From Didymodactylos carnosus (taxonomy: Eukaryota > Rotifera > Eurotatoria > Philodinida > Philodinidae): a stretch of DNA of 64,000 nucleotides. The notes beneath the pieces are model-generated. The model was not told the DNA's origin, made no database searches, and saw only the letters and a program-made list of their open reading frames with translations. The position numbers were made by a program, and so were the translations under genes. The stretch is from contig CAJNOQ010000068.1 in the NCBI GenBank assembly GCA_905250885.1, forward strand, positions 1-64,000. Reading direction: 5' to 3'. How positions within the stretch are numbered: position 1 is the stretch's first letter; each line of letters starts with the position of its first letter. Below, one piece after another: positions 24,561-37,067 of the stretch.

Positions 24561-27510
24561 TTTAGAGAAAAAAATTCATATCTCATCGACGAACCATCGT
24601 GAGAAAGCCTGCAATGTCTTATTTTATAGAGCAAACATTTGTACACAAAACTGTCGACTCCGAAAAAATTTTAAAAAGTTTCTCCGATTTTTAAAACTAC
24701 TGTCCCCAAGAGCCTCGATAAAATAACCATTGCATGCCAAAGTGTGAGCATTCATGCATGTTCATTCCGAATAATTTGATATGAAAAAATATAATATACA
24801 ATGATTTTTTACCAATTAAATTTGTTTTCTTTTTAAAGTGGTATGGCTACTACATGATATTTATAATTAATTATAACGAGGTTAAGTTTAAGCATTATGA
24901 TCATAAAAGCAGCAGAGGCTGTATAATGAATTACCGCTATTTATCATTCAAAATCTGATACATTTATTAAATATTTGATCATATTTTTAAATTAAGAGAT
25001 TAAAAAACGACTCAAGTATCAATATTTAGCGCTTAGTTCATATTAACTATTTTAATAATATTAAATGATATTCCAGTTCTCAAAAATATATATAGGTTCT
25101 CATCACTTTATATAAAGGAGAGCTAGACGTGGTTAACAAAGAAAAATACCCCGCTTTGCGGTTACCAGTGTAGGATGCTGACAAGTGTTAGTTTCAATAG
25201 GCCGATATCATCCATACAGTTGACAAAGCTTCGGACATGCTTATCCATATCGTACTAGTCATCAGCTACCACTTGGCTAGGCAGTATGAAGACATACGTT
25301 CCTATCGGGCTATTAGTTTTACAGAAAAATTTTCTTCTCTATTTCGATCGTGATCCAGTTTGACATTATATATCGATCAGGATACAATTCTATATCTCGA
25401 ATAGGACATTAACAGTATAAATTTTTCATTCGTACAAAAATGATAAGTTTGAATTGTATAAAAGCTGAATATTCTTCTGAAATGTCAAATTAGGAGAACT
25501 TTAACTAGGTACATCGATAAACAATATCAAAACAAATCAACAACATCGACAGCTAAACATGGCGTCAAAGATTCCATGAAGAAAGGGCAAGTTTTCATTG
25601 ACACGTTGAAAGATCAACTGAAATTCTTGGAAAAAAAATCATCAATCTAGCTAAACAGATTAGAAATTCAGGTTCAACCTATTCCACGTCCTCCGCTTGA
25701 AGTACAATCCTGAAAACTTCATGCGGCTAGGCCCAAAATTTGACTACCTGTGATGATATTTCAGAAACGTACTTTGTGTTTTCTTTCCGAGTTATAGGGT
25801 TTTTAAAATCAAAATTCTCGGTTTCATCCAAGGTTTTACCACATTTTTATATCTCATGAAGGGAAAATCAAAAACAAAAAAAAGCTTCGATTTTGAGATA
25901 TCGTCATAGGTAGAGATGTGTAGAATAGCTGTTTGTTCAGCTTCAAACCTACCCTAGGACTCCATATTATCTTAGAATTCTGGTCCTACCCTGCTTGGTA
26001 GGATAAGCCAGGACAGATTATGGGACGAACGCCCTGCGCATCGTCAGGCCCGGATACTTATGATAAAAGTTTCAGCTTGATCGAATGAAGTTTTCGAGGA
26101 TGATAATGTACCTCCATGAAGGCTGACATTTTCTAGAAAATGCATAGAAGAACATGTTAAAAAAAAACTCTTTCATCTGATGTTAATTCAATAAATACAA
26201 ATTTCAAATCAGCTGCTTTTACTATTCTATTAATTTTGAAATTTCTACCCTGAAACAAGCATAATGGTACGTACTCATCTTATAGTTTTTCAACAAATGT
26301 TTTGAATTTGTGTATAAATGATACAAAACGCATGTCGATAAACTTTACAGGTGTTTTACAGAAACAATAATATTGAATATATGATAATGAAAATGTGCCC
26401 ATATGTCAACACATTGATGAAGATCGTCTATTCGTGGTTTTCATCAATAATGTCAATACCCACATGTTTTCAATTTGTTGCGGTATGAACATCTGAATCA
26501 ACTTCAAGAAGAAGAACTCAAAAATCGCTCTCATCGGAATCAAGGATCGATTGAACGATGTATAATAAATGTTCGAAACATCCAAGATTCGACTGATTCA
26601 TATAAAATGGTTTGAAGTGGGAGATATTTTAAGCACGCATATATGAGCACGTAAATGCTTTTGATTAGCAATATTTGAGCATATCTAAAGACACAGGGTG
26701 TGGTGCATAACATCTGACGAATGAGTGGTTTCTCAACGTGGCTCTTCCAGCTGGCTCTTCCAGTTCAGATCATAAGTCAGACTAAATGCGAGTAATTTAA
26801 CTTCCGAAACGCTGTGCAACGGAGCCTAAGTTAATAGTTAGATAGAAAATGGAGATGAATCAAATATCTGATAATCAATGATCTGACAGTATTATCTGAC
26901 TTATATTAACTGCCCTGCTATTGCATTCGTCTTATTTTAAGACGTTTGTTTCTGTAGGCCGTTCTTCCGTCTTGCTTCACCTCTTTTGTTTTGCGTTCGT
27001 CACTCGTATATAAAGAACAATGATTTCTCCAAAATAAACTGTCAATTTAGTTTGATTTCTTATAAAAATCATTGATATGATTATTACTCGTGGTACTCTT
27101 CCGATTCTGTACAATAAAACTATCCTTGAAAATAAACTGCTAATGGAAATAAGGCAGTATAAGTCCGTTCCCGATTAGTCGTACATTCGTCTTATTTTAA
27201 GACAGATTATTTTTTAAAGTGCAATGAAGAGACATGTCACGATAAAAAGGAGTAGCTCATCAGTTATATCATTGATAAATAAGTTGATCAGTACAGATCG
27301 GACAAAATTGTCCTTTATGGATTCCATCTGTCTTGAAAGTCACTTAGCGAATATCTACAGGATGAATGCCTGTTTGGTTGACTAAAGAGACGTTTAAAAG
27401 GGTATGGGTGAGTTTAAGAACGTTTATAACCTGTGGCTGATACATGTGTACTGACGAGACTTTCTTAAGACATTGTGTAAGTCAAACAATCGGTAATTTA
27501 AATTTCTGTT
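24561..27510. other. Gene-free, with transposon debris
   Basis: Apart from the RT-like scrap at 25485-25650 and a 20-bp direct repeat (26924-26943 and 27184-27203, each containing the small palindrome GTCTTATTTTAAGAC), I see no supported feature. A coding-like stretch near 26480-26600 could be a decayed ORF but shows no family. Confidence 0.35.
25485..25650 (+). pseudogene. Retroelement fragment sharing 51 identical bases with 28836-28886
   Basis: Bases 25485-25535 are identical to 28836-28886. In the frame used at 28836 it reads QIRRTLTRYIDKQYQN and then continues KSTTSTAKHGVKDSMKKGQV before a stop at about 25650. The shared part is the end of a reverse-transcriptase-like fragment at the second site. 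Sequence before the match differs completely, so this is a truncated piece. Confidence 0.5.
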
Positions 27511-28554
27511 TTAACCCTTTACCTACTCAGGGGTCACTCATGACCCATTTGGAGAATTATTATAAAAAGATAATGGGCATGTGATAAAAAATGGATTGCT
27601 TTCGATCCCATAAACTACTGATTGATAAAAAAAAAAGATTTTCTTTTCCATCAATTTTTGGTAAAGACATTTCAATCACAAAATAAAAAAATTTCAAAAA
27701 AATGGAAAAGTTGAAAATTTCTTTTTCCAGTTTTTATTTTTTATTCAAGAACGTTTCAAAAACATGCTTTTTGTCGATTAATGTTTAGTAGAGTATTGTC
27801 TTTCCAAGCAAAATAGAACGCGCTTTTCTTATGATATACGAATTTTCTGAAAAGTGCTTACAAGTAAATGGGTCATCCATGATCCATTGGTCGCAAACGA
27901 TATGAAAATGTAATACATCTAAAAGCGCCAAAGAAAAGATTCTCAATACCAAAAAAAGGAATTCTATCATTTGCTGAGTTTATTATACAATAGACTCCAA
28001 TGTAAAGCTGTACGACGAATATATATATATAGTGCAGAGGACAAAAAGAGAGTGATGGTAATATTAAAAATGAAAGAGAGATATTGAACACGGAAAGAGA
28101 GAGTGACTTAATATATATACACAGTAAGAGACGGTATGTAATGAACATTGGCCAACATTTGTACAATCAAGATTACGGTGTAAATATGAAAAGCGTGAGT
28201 TGAAAACGCAATGGATATGTCCTAAATGCGAATTACGTTTATGCATTCAACCACAACATAACTGTTTTGTACGTTTTCACACTAAACAATAATCTAGAAA
28301 AAATAAATTTAATTGTATGACAATGAATACTCAATATAATTGCTAATAAAGATGTGTTTGCTATAAAATAACAACCTAAGTGTAAAAAGAGTACTTTTTC
28401 CATGTTGTTCTCCACCAATAGGTCATGGATGACCCATCGTATTGCTCAACATTGGTACAACTTTGATTTGATTCAATCTTGAAATTGACATATTGTACTA
28501 CTAGTCCGTTTGCCGTCAGCTTCTGTAGATCAATGGTGGTAGATAAAGGGTTAA
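27511..28554 (+). mobile_element. piggyBac-family DNA transposon, internally deleted
   Basis: Flanked by TTAA on both sides (27511-27514 and 28551-28554), the fixed piggyBac target. Terminal inverted repeats are CCCTTTACCTAC at the left and GTAGATAAAGGG at the right. The element proper is 27515-28550 (1036 bp). Near its right end (about 28160-28290) a frame reads SRLRCKYEKRELKTQWICPKC and then ELRLCIQPQHNCFVRFH, which is the Cys/His-rich C-terminal finger of piggyBac transposases, followed by TAA. The DDD catalytic part is missing, so the copy is non-autonomous. Three copies of a GGTCAT-NATGACC-like palindrome lie inside (about 27531, 27871, 28420). Confidence 0.85.
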
Positions 28555-28698
28555 AGCTAGGTTTTTCCTGACATGTCCCAATCTTCTAATTAGAAAAAGT
28601 CTCTTATATCCATACTGGCTTAGGTGAAATACAACTGAGTTCAATTAGTAAAGTTTCTGTTATAAGTTAAACGTAGATATAATACCTCTTATCGATTG

Positions 28699-28905
28699 TA
28701 CGAAGTTACTGCTTTGAGTAGCATGATATACCGTGCAATTAAAATCTATTCATCTTATAAACTAATGCACATTGAATTCCAGCTTATCGAAAATCTTGCA
28801 ATACAAAATGGGTATCCATTGAATTTCATGAAATATCAAATTAGGAGAACTTTAACTAGGTACATCGATAAACAATATCAAAACAATCACACATTGTTTA
28901 TCTAA
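28699..28905 (+). pseudogene. Reverse-transcriptase C-terminal fragment, probably Penelope-like
   Basis: A 69-codon open frame includes MIYRAIKIYSSYKLMHIEFQ, then LIENLAIQNGYPLNFMKYQI and RRTLTRYIDKQ. The pattern R-A-I...SS...E...L..NGYP..F....I...L is what follows the catalytic RT motifs in Penelope-like elements and some relatives. No catalytic motif and no GIY-YIG domain is visible nearby, so it is a small relic. Assignment is from memory of the family pattern. Confidence 0.5.
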
Positions 28906-29030
28906 CAAACTGTTCAAATTATGAAGCTTCATATATTGACAAAATAGTAAAACAGAACAAAAGGAGATTCAAAGAACATGGAGCACCCCAGGCTCCAAAC
29001 TAATGTTCTACCTAACTAATGTTCTCAATC

Positions 29031-29218
29031 TCAGCCCTCTAGAATAAATACAACCACACAAGAACTACGGCGCTCTGACAGAAATAAAGGAAGAACTGTT
29101 TATTATTATCTGCCAGATGACGATTTTGATCATTCAGAAAATAATAATAATCAAAAAGAACAAACAAAAGCAACACTACGTAAACATGAGATCGAAACTA
29201 AACACAAAATAGATTGAA
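29031..29218 (+). pseudogene. Coding-like fragment of unknown origin
   Basis: An open frame reads QPSRINTTTQELRRSDRNKG, then RTVYYYLPDDDFDHSENNNN, then a Lys/Glu-rich tail, ending at TGA (29216-29218). The composition (acidic plus basic, no hydrophobic T-runs) looks like translated protein rather than AT noise. It lies just after the RT-like fragment and may be from the same element, or from an unrelated decayed gene. No family recognised. Confidence 0.3.
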
Positions 29219-29580
29219 CATTCTAGAAAGTTTTATCTAAAGATTCTCGAAATTATCGTCTTCTTGCGTGAGAATGGATTATATTAAAATTTTATGAAAC
29301 TTTTTACAAGTTTCATAAATGTGTGATTTATGAAACTGGATTTATGAAGATAGGATATCCCCTGAGAATCTCTAGCAATATTGCATAGACAACCGACTTG
29401 GAATCGAACAGTATGCTCAGTTCCTTTAGTCGTGTTTTCAGAAGGACTGCAATCAACAAAACCAACAGTAAAACTAAAACAGTGACTATGAATTTGACCA
29501 GGCGGGCCAGCGGTACAGTTTGATATGCACATAGCCAAACTGGATACGTGAATACTAAAGCTATTTGTCGTTCCTCTTAC

Positions 29581-29778
29581 CAGAGCTCTGTATGGACTGG
29601 ACTGGACTAGACTGAAACTTTCAAGACCATAGATTCGAAAAAAAGTTTGGATTCACTTGACTCGAGGAAAAATCAGTAAAAAACAGCTAAAAACCATTAA
29701 AACAACTACCTCTTTAGAGTCCATAGACTTGGACTGAAGTGGACTGGACTCAGAATTTTGAGTCCATACGGAGCCCTG
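29581..29778. mobile_element. hAT-type MITE with 8-bp target duplication
   Basis: Terminal inverted repeats CAGAGCTCTGTATGGACT and (reverse of the right end) CAGGGCTCCGTATGGACT. Flanks CCTCTTAC on the left and TCTCTTAC on the right form an 8-bp duplication with one difference. An 8-bp duplication and CAGGG-like termini are typical of hAT elements. The 198-bp interior has repeated TGGACTGGACT motifs and no ORF. Confidence 0.8.
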
Positions 29779-32700
29779 TCTCTTACTGGTAAAACGATGT
29801 ACAATTTTTACTTTTCTCTTTCTCTTTAATATTTATTTTTGAACTTTATGTGGTCAAATTTAAATTTGTCTTGATAATGACAACTGAGTTGTCGAAACAT
29901 CGAGAAAATAAAATGGTTAAGAAAATAACATTAAAAGCTGCTGTTAATGCTTTGATCTTCATTTTCAAATTATTACCCGTCACCAAACAAAACTATTCAA
30001 CTTCATTTAACATCTTTGATTATTTGTTTATTTACAAGTTGATGGTCCACTGGTAATGAAGCGAAATCGAAGTGTAAAATACAATTTCTTTTTGTTAAAT
30101 GCGGTGATATAAAACCCTTGAAAGCGCAGCGATTTGTCTATTTTTTAAGTAAACTATTTCATTATGAAAAGGTTCTAGCTTAGATAGCAGTCCATCATAA
30201 TACCTTCCAAACAGGTTTTTTTTATATTTCTCTTACACAAAAATTAAATCCTTATTAAGAAAAATCCATCTTTTGATGAATAATAGCGACTTGTAGTATA
30301 TAGTGTGATCACAAAGGGACTGAGTTTTAAATATATCTATTAATTTGTAATTCCTTCTTTCATTTTTTTTTCCATGGATGTGGCACACTCACAGTTTACT
30401 ATTACATCCTGCTTCTCAATATTATATAAATTCTAAAAAGAAAATCATCGCCTCCGTTATTATTTTGTTTGATGAACACCCGTTGTGGTTCCTCTTTCTA
30501 TATAGAGGTGTAATTCTATTTGTTTAATAAGGAGAGAGAACTATATTTGAGCTTAAAACATGTAAAAATACATCAGATAACATGTCTATAGAGAGTGACG
30601 ACAAGAAAAAAATATGTTTTTGTATGTCTGATTGTAATAAAAAATATTAATAATGCAAGAAACAAAAAAATATTATTATCGAGAGCCGCAACAGTAACAC
30701 TAGAAGGAAGTTTCTATTTACTGTATTTTACTCTTTCGTGTTTTTTTGCGAAGCAGCATCGAATAGTGACAAAAAGCAGATAAAAGTTCAAATTATGTGT
30801 CACGGTCATACCATATGTGCGCTAATTTTTTTTTTTTTTTTTTTTTGTAAAAAAACAGAACTTCTATCTTGCAGATCTGAGAATTATTTCTATCAAAAAT
30901 TTGGCTCTGCATATAAAGATAAATTTACGACAACGAACAAAGATTATTGTTTTTCTTTTCATGGTTCGTATTTTTACTTTTCTCTTATTTTTGAGTGCAA
31001 ACTAGTCCACAAAATCAATTACAACTAGAGAGAAAGAGAGAAACGCACGTGTGCTAAATCGCAATGAAAGACGGTTAGTAAAGAAAAGAAAAAAATATAT
31101 AATGTAAAAAACTGCAATGTTACTCAAGTGTTTTCTGTAAGTATGAAGGAAAGAATAAGAAAAAAACACATTTCTTATATACTTACAGTCGAACAAAATA
31201 AGAAAAAACATTTTTTTTTTATTCTACCAAACGAAGTTTGTATGTCCCCTATATGTAGGCTATAATATTATTTTTGTTGAAATCTCAGAAAGCAAAAAAC
31301 GAATAATTAAGTGGTCGTTCATGTCGTCAGATAACACATCGTTCATCAGACCATGTTATAATGATTTGTCGGTCAGGTAAATGTGAATCTCTATTCATTA
31401 TGATATTTATTATTTGTTTTGCTGAGAAATTATTATCAAAAATAAAAAAATATTTTGTGTAGAGATAGCGAATCGTATCAGGATTTTAGTAACCTTTAAT
31501 GATTTTAGTAGTTCTTCCCGAAATAAAATAAAAAATATTCATCACTTTTTTAAATAAAAATTATATCTTACTACAGAAAATCATCTTCGTTTCAATGAAA
31601 TATATTTAATATCAGCTGTTTTCACCTATTGATTCAAACTTCTGATTTTCAGAAACGAAAATTTTATTTAAACATCCGGATGTTAAAAGAAGTAATTGTA
31701 CGTAAGGACATTTTTTTTGTTCTAAAATTATAGTTTTAGTCGTGTTCTCTACATCTTTCATCGTGAGATGTTCAGTCTTCTTTATATCGAGCGCTGTTCT
31801 TATCAAATAATGAAAATTATGCTTCATCTCAAGAATTGAAGAATTTTTAATTTGAAAATAGATAATTTTCTTATCCGTTACCGCTGACCAGCTCTACCTA
31901 AATACTGTCCTTGATCGTCTTAAACTAACGTCATATTTGTTTTGTTGTAAAAACAATCATAAATTACGACTATATTCTCTTTTTGTATTATTCTTTTTTT
32001 GTGATAGTAAACTTCTGACATTTCCAAGCAAAACTGACATTTGTGTGTAAGTGCTTTTTTTAAAAGGATTAAAAATAGTTACTCTTAGTTTATTTTTGTA
32101 AAATTGTTGTTAGCATAAATATTTGTCTACAAGCACGTTTTACTATCATTTTTTCGTTCTTCTACTCATAGTTCGTTTCATGGATTTGGTTTTTTTTTGT
32201 TGAAAAACTCTCAGAATATTAAAAATTGAATCCTTAAATTTCAGTTCATGGAGTAGAAGAAAGGTCGTTTCCTTAGGTGTTAATTGTGTTCTGTCAGTTA
32301 ACACATTATGTTTTAGAATAGAACATATTCACACCTATTTTTTTTTTTAATGAAAATTAGAATTAAAATACAACATATATAGATCAGTAAAGAATATCTA
32401 CAGGTTTTGTATTTAGATCTAGTTGACAAAAAAGATTTAATAAGTGAGATCGAATTTAAGCTTTGTATGAGACGTTGACATTGGTTTGTAAATTAGAGGT
32501 GAAAAGTGGAATAAAATGACCTGTCAGATAAAACAAACTGACTGATATTTTATTGTTACTGTATTTGTGTAAGATATAAAAATAAACAAAAGGGTAAAAT
32601 GAAATAAAAAGTTTAAATTGAAATTTTCGTTGAGGCGTTATTTCAGTAATGTAAAACTTTTATAATTTGTTTTTTATTTCTATTAATAATATGAATACTA

Positions 32701-33154
32701 AAAGGATTCAGTTTTAGTTGTTTGTTTTTTAAAAACAAGTGTAGAAAGACACAGGTATATGCGATACTTGTGATGAAGTATTTTTATTTTTGGCTACCAA
32801 ATAAATTTCCTTTAAAAATAAATTTATAAATCCTCCATTGAAACAATCATCGAACTTCAATTCTTTTTGTTTTTACTTCAACTTTTATAATAGAAGTTTC
32901 GATTAGTACAAAAAAGACATTTTTCTTAATAACCATTGAGTTTTGTTAATGTGTGGAATTGCTATATCTGCTAATTGCCACTTTAAAGTTTTAAATAGAT
33001 AGAAGGTTTTATTTTATTTCGTTGAAAAATATACGAAAATTAAAATGAAATCATATCAATTTTATCAAACATACTAAAACAGAATAAACATTTAGACACG
33101 CTCAAAAATGCTTAGTAAATGTAGAGAAAAAAAGTTTTGAATATAAAATCTTAA

Positions 33155-33475
33155 GGGGTTTAGAAAAGTGTCTCAGTTCGATATGCGTTTTGATTTTGTA
33201 TAATGTTGGAAAAAAAGGTATCGTAAACGTCAAAAACCTTTTTTTTGCGGATAGGTAATATATCCCGGAAAAAAGTGTAGAGGGGTTTTGACAAGGAGGA
33301 AAAGATGACTTTTTACTTTCTTAACATCGGAGAGCATCCATCGGCATCGGATGTTTCGTATCTCAACCTTCGGAAAGCATTTCAAGGGCTTCGGAAAGTT
33401 CCCGAAGCCGCCTTTTTCCTCTTGGTTTTCGACGCATACCTTTCTGAGTGTCTGATTAGTACACTTTTCTGGAAT
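33155..33475. repeat. Possible MITE
   Basis: AGAAAAGTGT at the left faces ACACTTTTCT at the right, about 320 bp apart, and the interior (a GC-richer stretch with TTCGGAAAG repeats at about 33370-33400) differs from the surrounding AT-rich DNA. Only about 10 bp of terminal repeat, so weak. Confidence 0.3.
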
Positions 33476-36400
33476 ATAGGATTTTGTACAAAAGCAATAT
33501 AACTAGTACAATACCTGTTGTTCTTAGATGAGCTTCTAATTTTTCTCCTAAATCACATCCTAGAATGGAAAGATTCATAAACTTTTTACAAAAGCTCTCA
33601 GGTTTTTTTGGGATACAACTAAAATATTCTCACAGATTTGGTAACATCTGTTAAATCCTTTGAATTTTATGTGCAACGCTTTTGTACCATTGAGTCCGTA
33701 ACGGATTACGTGCATCTAATTATAGATAGCCAAAAAAGAGACATTTTTTTCTGTGAAAAAACCACAGTAAAAAGACCAAAAAACTAAAACAAACAGAAGA
33801 CTAAATTTCTGTGCAATTAAACCTAGTTGAACGGCTTTTTTTTAAGTGAAAATGTTTCTATCTGTTCATTATCAGATAAAAAAATGATCAGAGAGAGAGA
33901 GAAAGAGAGAGAGACAAATGTTGGACGAAATAAAAATAGGTGCTTTCTGTACAAAGGAGACAGTTGACAAGTGTAATCAGATCGTTTGTTATCTAATAAA
34001 TTTTATAATTCTGATAATATCTAGATATAGTGTAGAGGACCAGTCTAATTACTTAAATTAAACTGTGTAACATTACACAAAAAATACTTGAAGAATTACA
34101 GTTTTCCGATAGAACTTGTAGCTCACTTAATGCTCTGTTTTATGCATTGTCTATTACTTTGTTGAGAGTAGCAATTACGAAATAAATAAGTCGTTAATCC
34201 ATGTATCAATTTTAGTATTTCGTTGTTTTATTTTTAGCAAGCGAAATAATATCAGATGTGTTATTTCACTTAGAAGAATAAACACTACTCTATGATCAAC
34301 AAACAATAACTATGTCTTTGATTTTCTTTCTTTCTATATATACAAGTAATATTCTATAGGTAAATTAATTATTAATTCCTAATAGAAAAAAATCTGTTCG
34401 AGTTTTTTATGATTAAATGAGACCGGGTTAGACTTTTTCACTCTCATGTTTACAATCACTTTCTATTAAAACTTTTTGAAATATTTTTTTTGATAAAAAA
34501 TTTTTAGAAAATTGTTTTTTGTTATTCACTAAATTTGCAAATTTTGACTACTTTTTATTAGATTATTAGCAATATATATCGAACGAACAAAACTAAAAGT
34601 CTAGTGTTGTGTCTTTCTCTGTGTGTGCTTATTATTGTTATTTTGTTTAAAAAGAAGAAGAAAAAAAAAAAAGACGAAAGTAAAAGATCGGTTAAATTAA
34701 ACTTAGAGGAAAGAGGCTCTTGAGGTGAACGGGATCTATGCATGAGTGCTTATTATTAGCAGTTTTCTCATTTTATTTCAATACATATTACATTTAATAA
34801 AATGTTATCTTATGTAAGTAGTTTTTCTCTCTTTCAGATTTTTACTCACTATCACAAAGAAATTGTGTGTGTGTGCTCGGTGGAAAAAAGAAAAATGAAT
34901 GAGTGTGTATAAGAAGTAAAAAGAAGAAGAAAAAATCTGGAACAAAATATGGTCTTCTTTTTTTATGTTGAAAATAGTTTTATGAATAGGAAAAAGGACG
35001 TCATGTTTCTATTCATTTAAAATTCTTTTCGTATAAAAAATACGAATTGAAATAACAAATTAAAGTTGAAAAGCCTCACTGTCATTTGTAATATGTATGT
35101 ATGTAACAGCTTTCTGAAAAAAATGAAGAAAAAGAAATGACTTTTCTAATCTTGATGGAAGTTTAATTTAAAGCTATTTTTTTCAGTGAAGAATGGTTAT
35201 TTTTTATTTGCGTACGTCTACTCTTATTTTCTAATATTTCTTCTAATTGAAAGAAAAGATTTAGAATTCTAGTTTCGTGTTGTTTGTACATTTAATATCG
35301 TTATGTTTGACTCATCATAATCATTAGATCTTTATGAAACATTCTGAAACTTAGACAATCGTCGTAAATCATTGGAATGTCGTATGAATTATATTTGACG
35401 TACATCTTTCACAGGCTACGTATAGGATAAAGAAAATTTTATCGTTGGAATAGTACACATACACAGAATCCCAAATAATGTTCTGCTAGCATAGCATAAT
35501 ATGCAAATAGAATTCTAAATAATTTTATTTAAAAATTTTTCACTGTAAAATGACAGAAAACAATAAGAAAACTTTTATACTTGTATTTCTAATAGTTTCC
35601 GATCTTTGCATCATATGCCTTTGATTTTTAATCCTCGATAAGGGAATATCTTTTTTTCAGGATATTCGTTTAATAGATGTCAATAAAATATACAGAATTA
35701 TTTTAACTAGAAAACGTTGTTTAATGATACGAATAAATCTCTTTTTCTTGTTAAATTAAAAGTACATGAAAATTTTTATTTGTATGCTGCAAGCTCAGGT
35801 TAACTAATAGATATAGAAATAATAATAAATATAGGCTATAAATAAATAAAAGTTTTTCATAACTATTTCAGACTACAGTAGTAGTGAGTATAATTTTTGA
35901 ATTAAAAGATATTTATAAATGTAAATATCTAGAATAGACATTGATACATATTGTTTGTCTTTTTTGAAAAGACTTTATTATCTCATTTTCTTCTCTTTTT
36001 AACTCAACTTTAGTAAAACTAGTTCCAGATGGTGTAAATCTAAAAGTTTAATCTAATCTTCTTTTATGTAGAATTTCATTTTCTATCCAATATATTATAG
36101 ATAATATGTTTTAGAAGACTGGAGACTATCAGAAAATAGTGTCATTTTTCCAAAATACTGGGATTCATAAAAAAATAATACGCAACTAAGTGTAGCGTAA
36201 TGTATGCCAATGTCTGTTCTTTATATTTCTATATAAATAGGTTTTTTAATTCAAAAATTTACTCACTGACAGTACGTTTTTTTCGAAAGAAAAAAAGAAA
36301 ACTTTTTTTATTGTCTTTCCTTTGTAGAGGATTTCTTCTTCTGTCATGCTAATAGCAGAGTTCAAAGTTACTCAGATAATTGATTTCAAAAAAAGTGAAA

Positions 36401-37022
36401 AAAAAGGCTAAAATAACCTACATAATGCAAAAACATTGTTATAACATTATTGTGTCAAATGTACTGAGGGTTTAAATAGAAAAAACACAGATTTTTCACT
36501 GTTCATCGATTTTATCGGAGTATTTATGAGGGTTATTGGATCCAATGCGTTGATCTTTCTCATCTTATTTTTTCATCCAGTTTGGGAATGTTCCTGTCCC
36601 CATACGTTTCAGATGTGCATTAAATTAAATTAATTTATTTATGCTTCTAAAACATATTTTATAAATATTTTGTTGAGTGCAATTAGTGCTACCGTTATGA
36701 TAAGCTTCAGAATCACGTTAATAAATTTTTTTTTTTCATAATTACGAACTATAATGAATAAAATTTTATTTCATAGAAGTTTCTTTAAAAAGAAAAGGAA
36801 AAACCAAGAAAAAAAACCTAATAATGAATAATTTTTCATTAGAAAGATGTTGACACTTGTTTTTTTTTTCTGCCTGCGTGTAACAAACAGATAATAATTA
36901 TCATAAATGTCTAATTTCAAAGATATTTTTAACTCTAAAGCGATGATATGTAGAAATTCAGTTAAATTTTGTATTTGTATAACAGTAGTGTAAAGAAAAA
37001 TTTTTAAAAATAAAAAATGTTA

Positions 37023-37067
37023 TATATTGTTGTATCATATATTGTTGTATCATATATTGTTGTATCA
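37023..37067. repeat. 15-bp tandem repeat, three copies
   Basis: Three identical units TATATTGTTGTATCA followed by a partial fourth (TATATAGTTGA). Confidence 0.9.

Noticed and set aside
26924-27203. Direct repeat of 20 bp around a segment with a TATATAAAG box and AATAAA, considered as a solo LTR
   Set aside because: No matching terminal dinucleotides or flanking duplication could be defined, and no other retroelement part is adjacent; recorded only as a direct repeat.
29284-29538. 84-codon minus-strand open frame with several Cys and Gly
   Set aside because: Looks somewhat protein-like but has no recognisable domain, no splice partners and sits beside a hAT MITE; not enough to call a gene.
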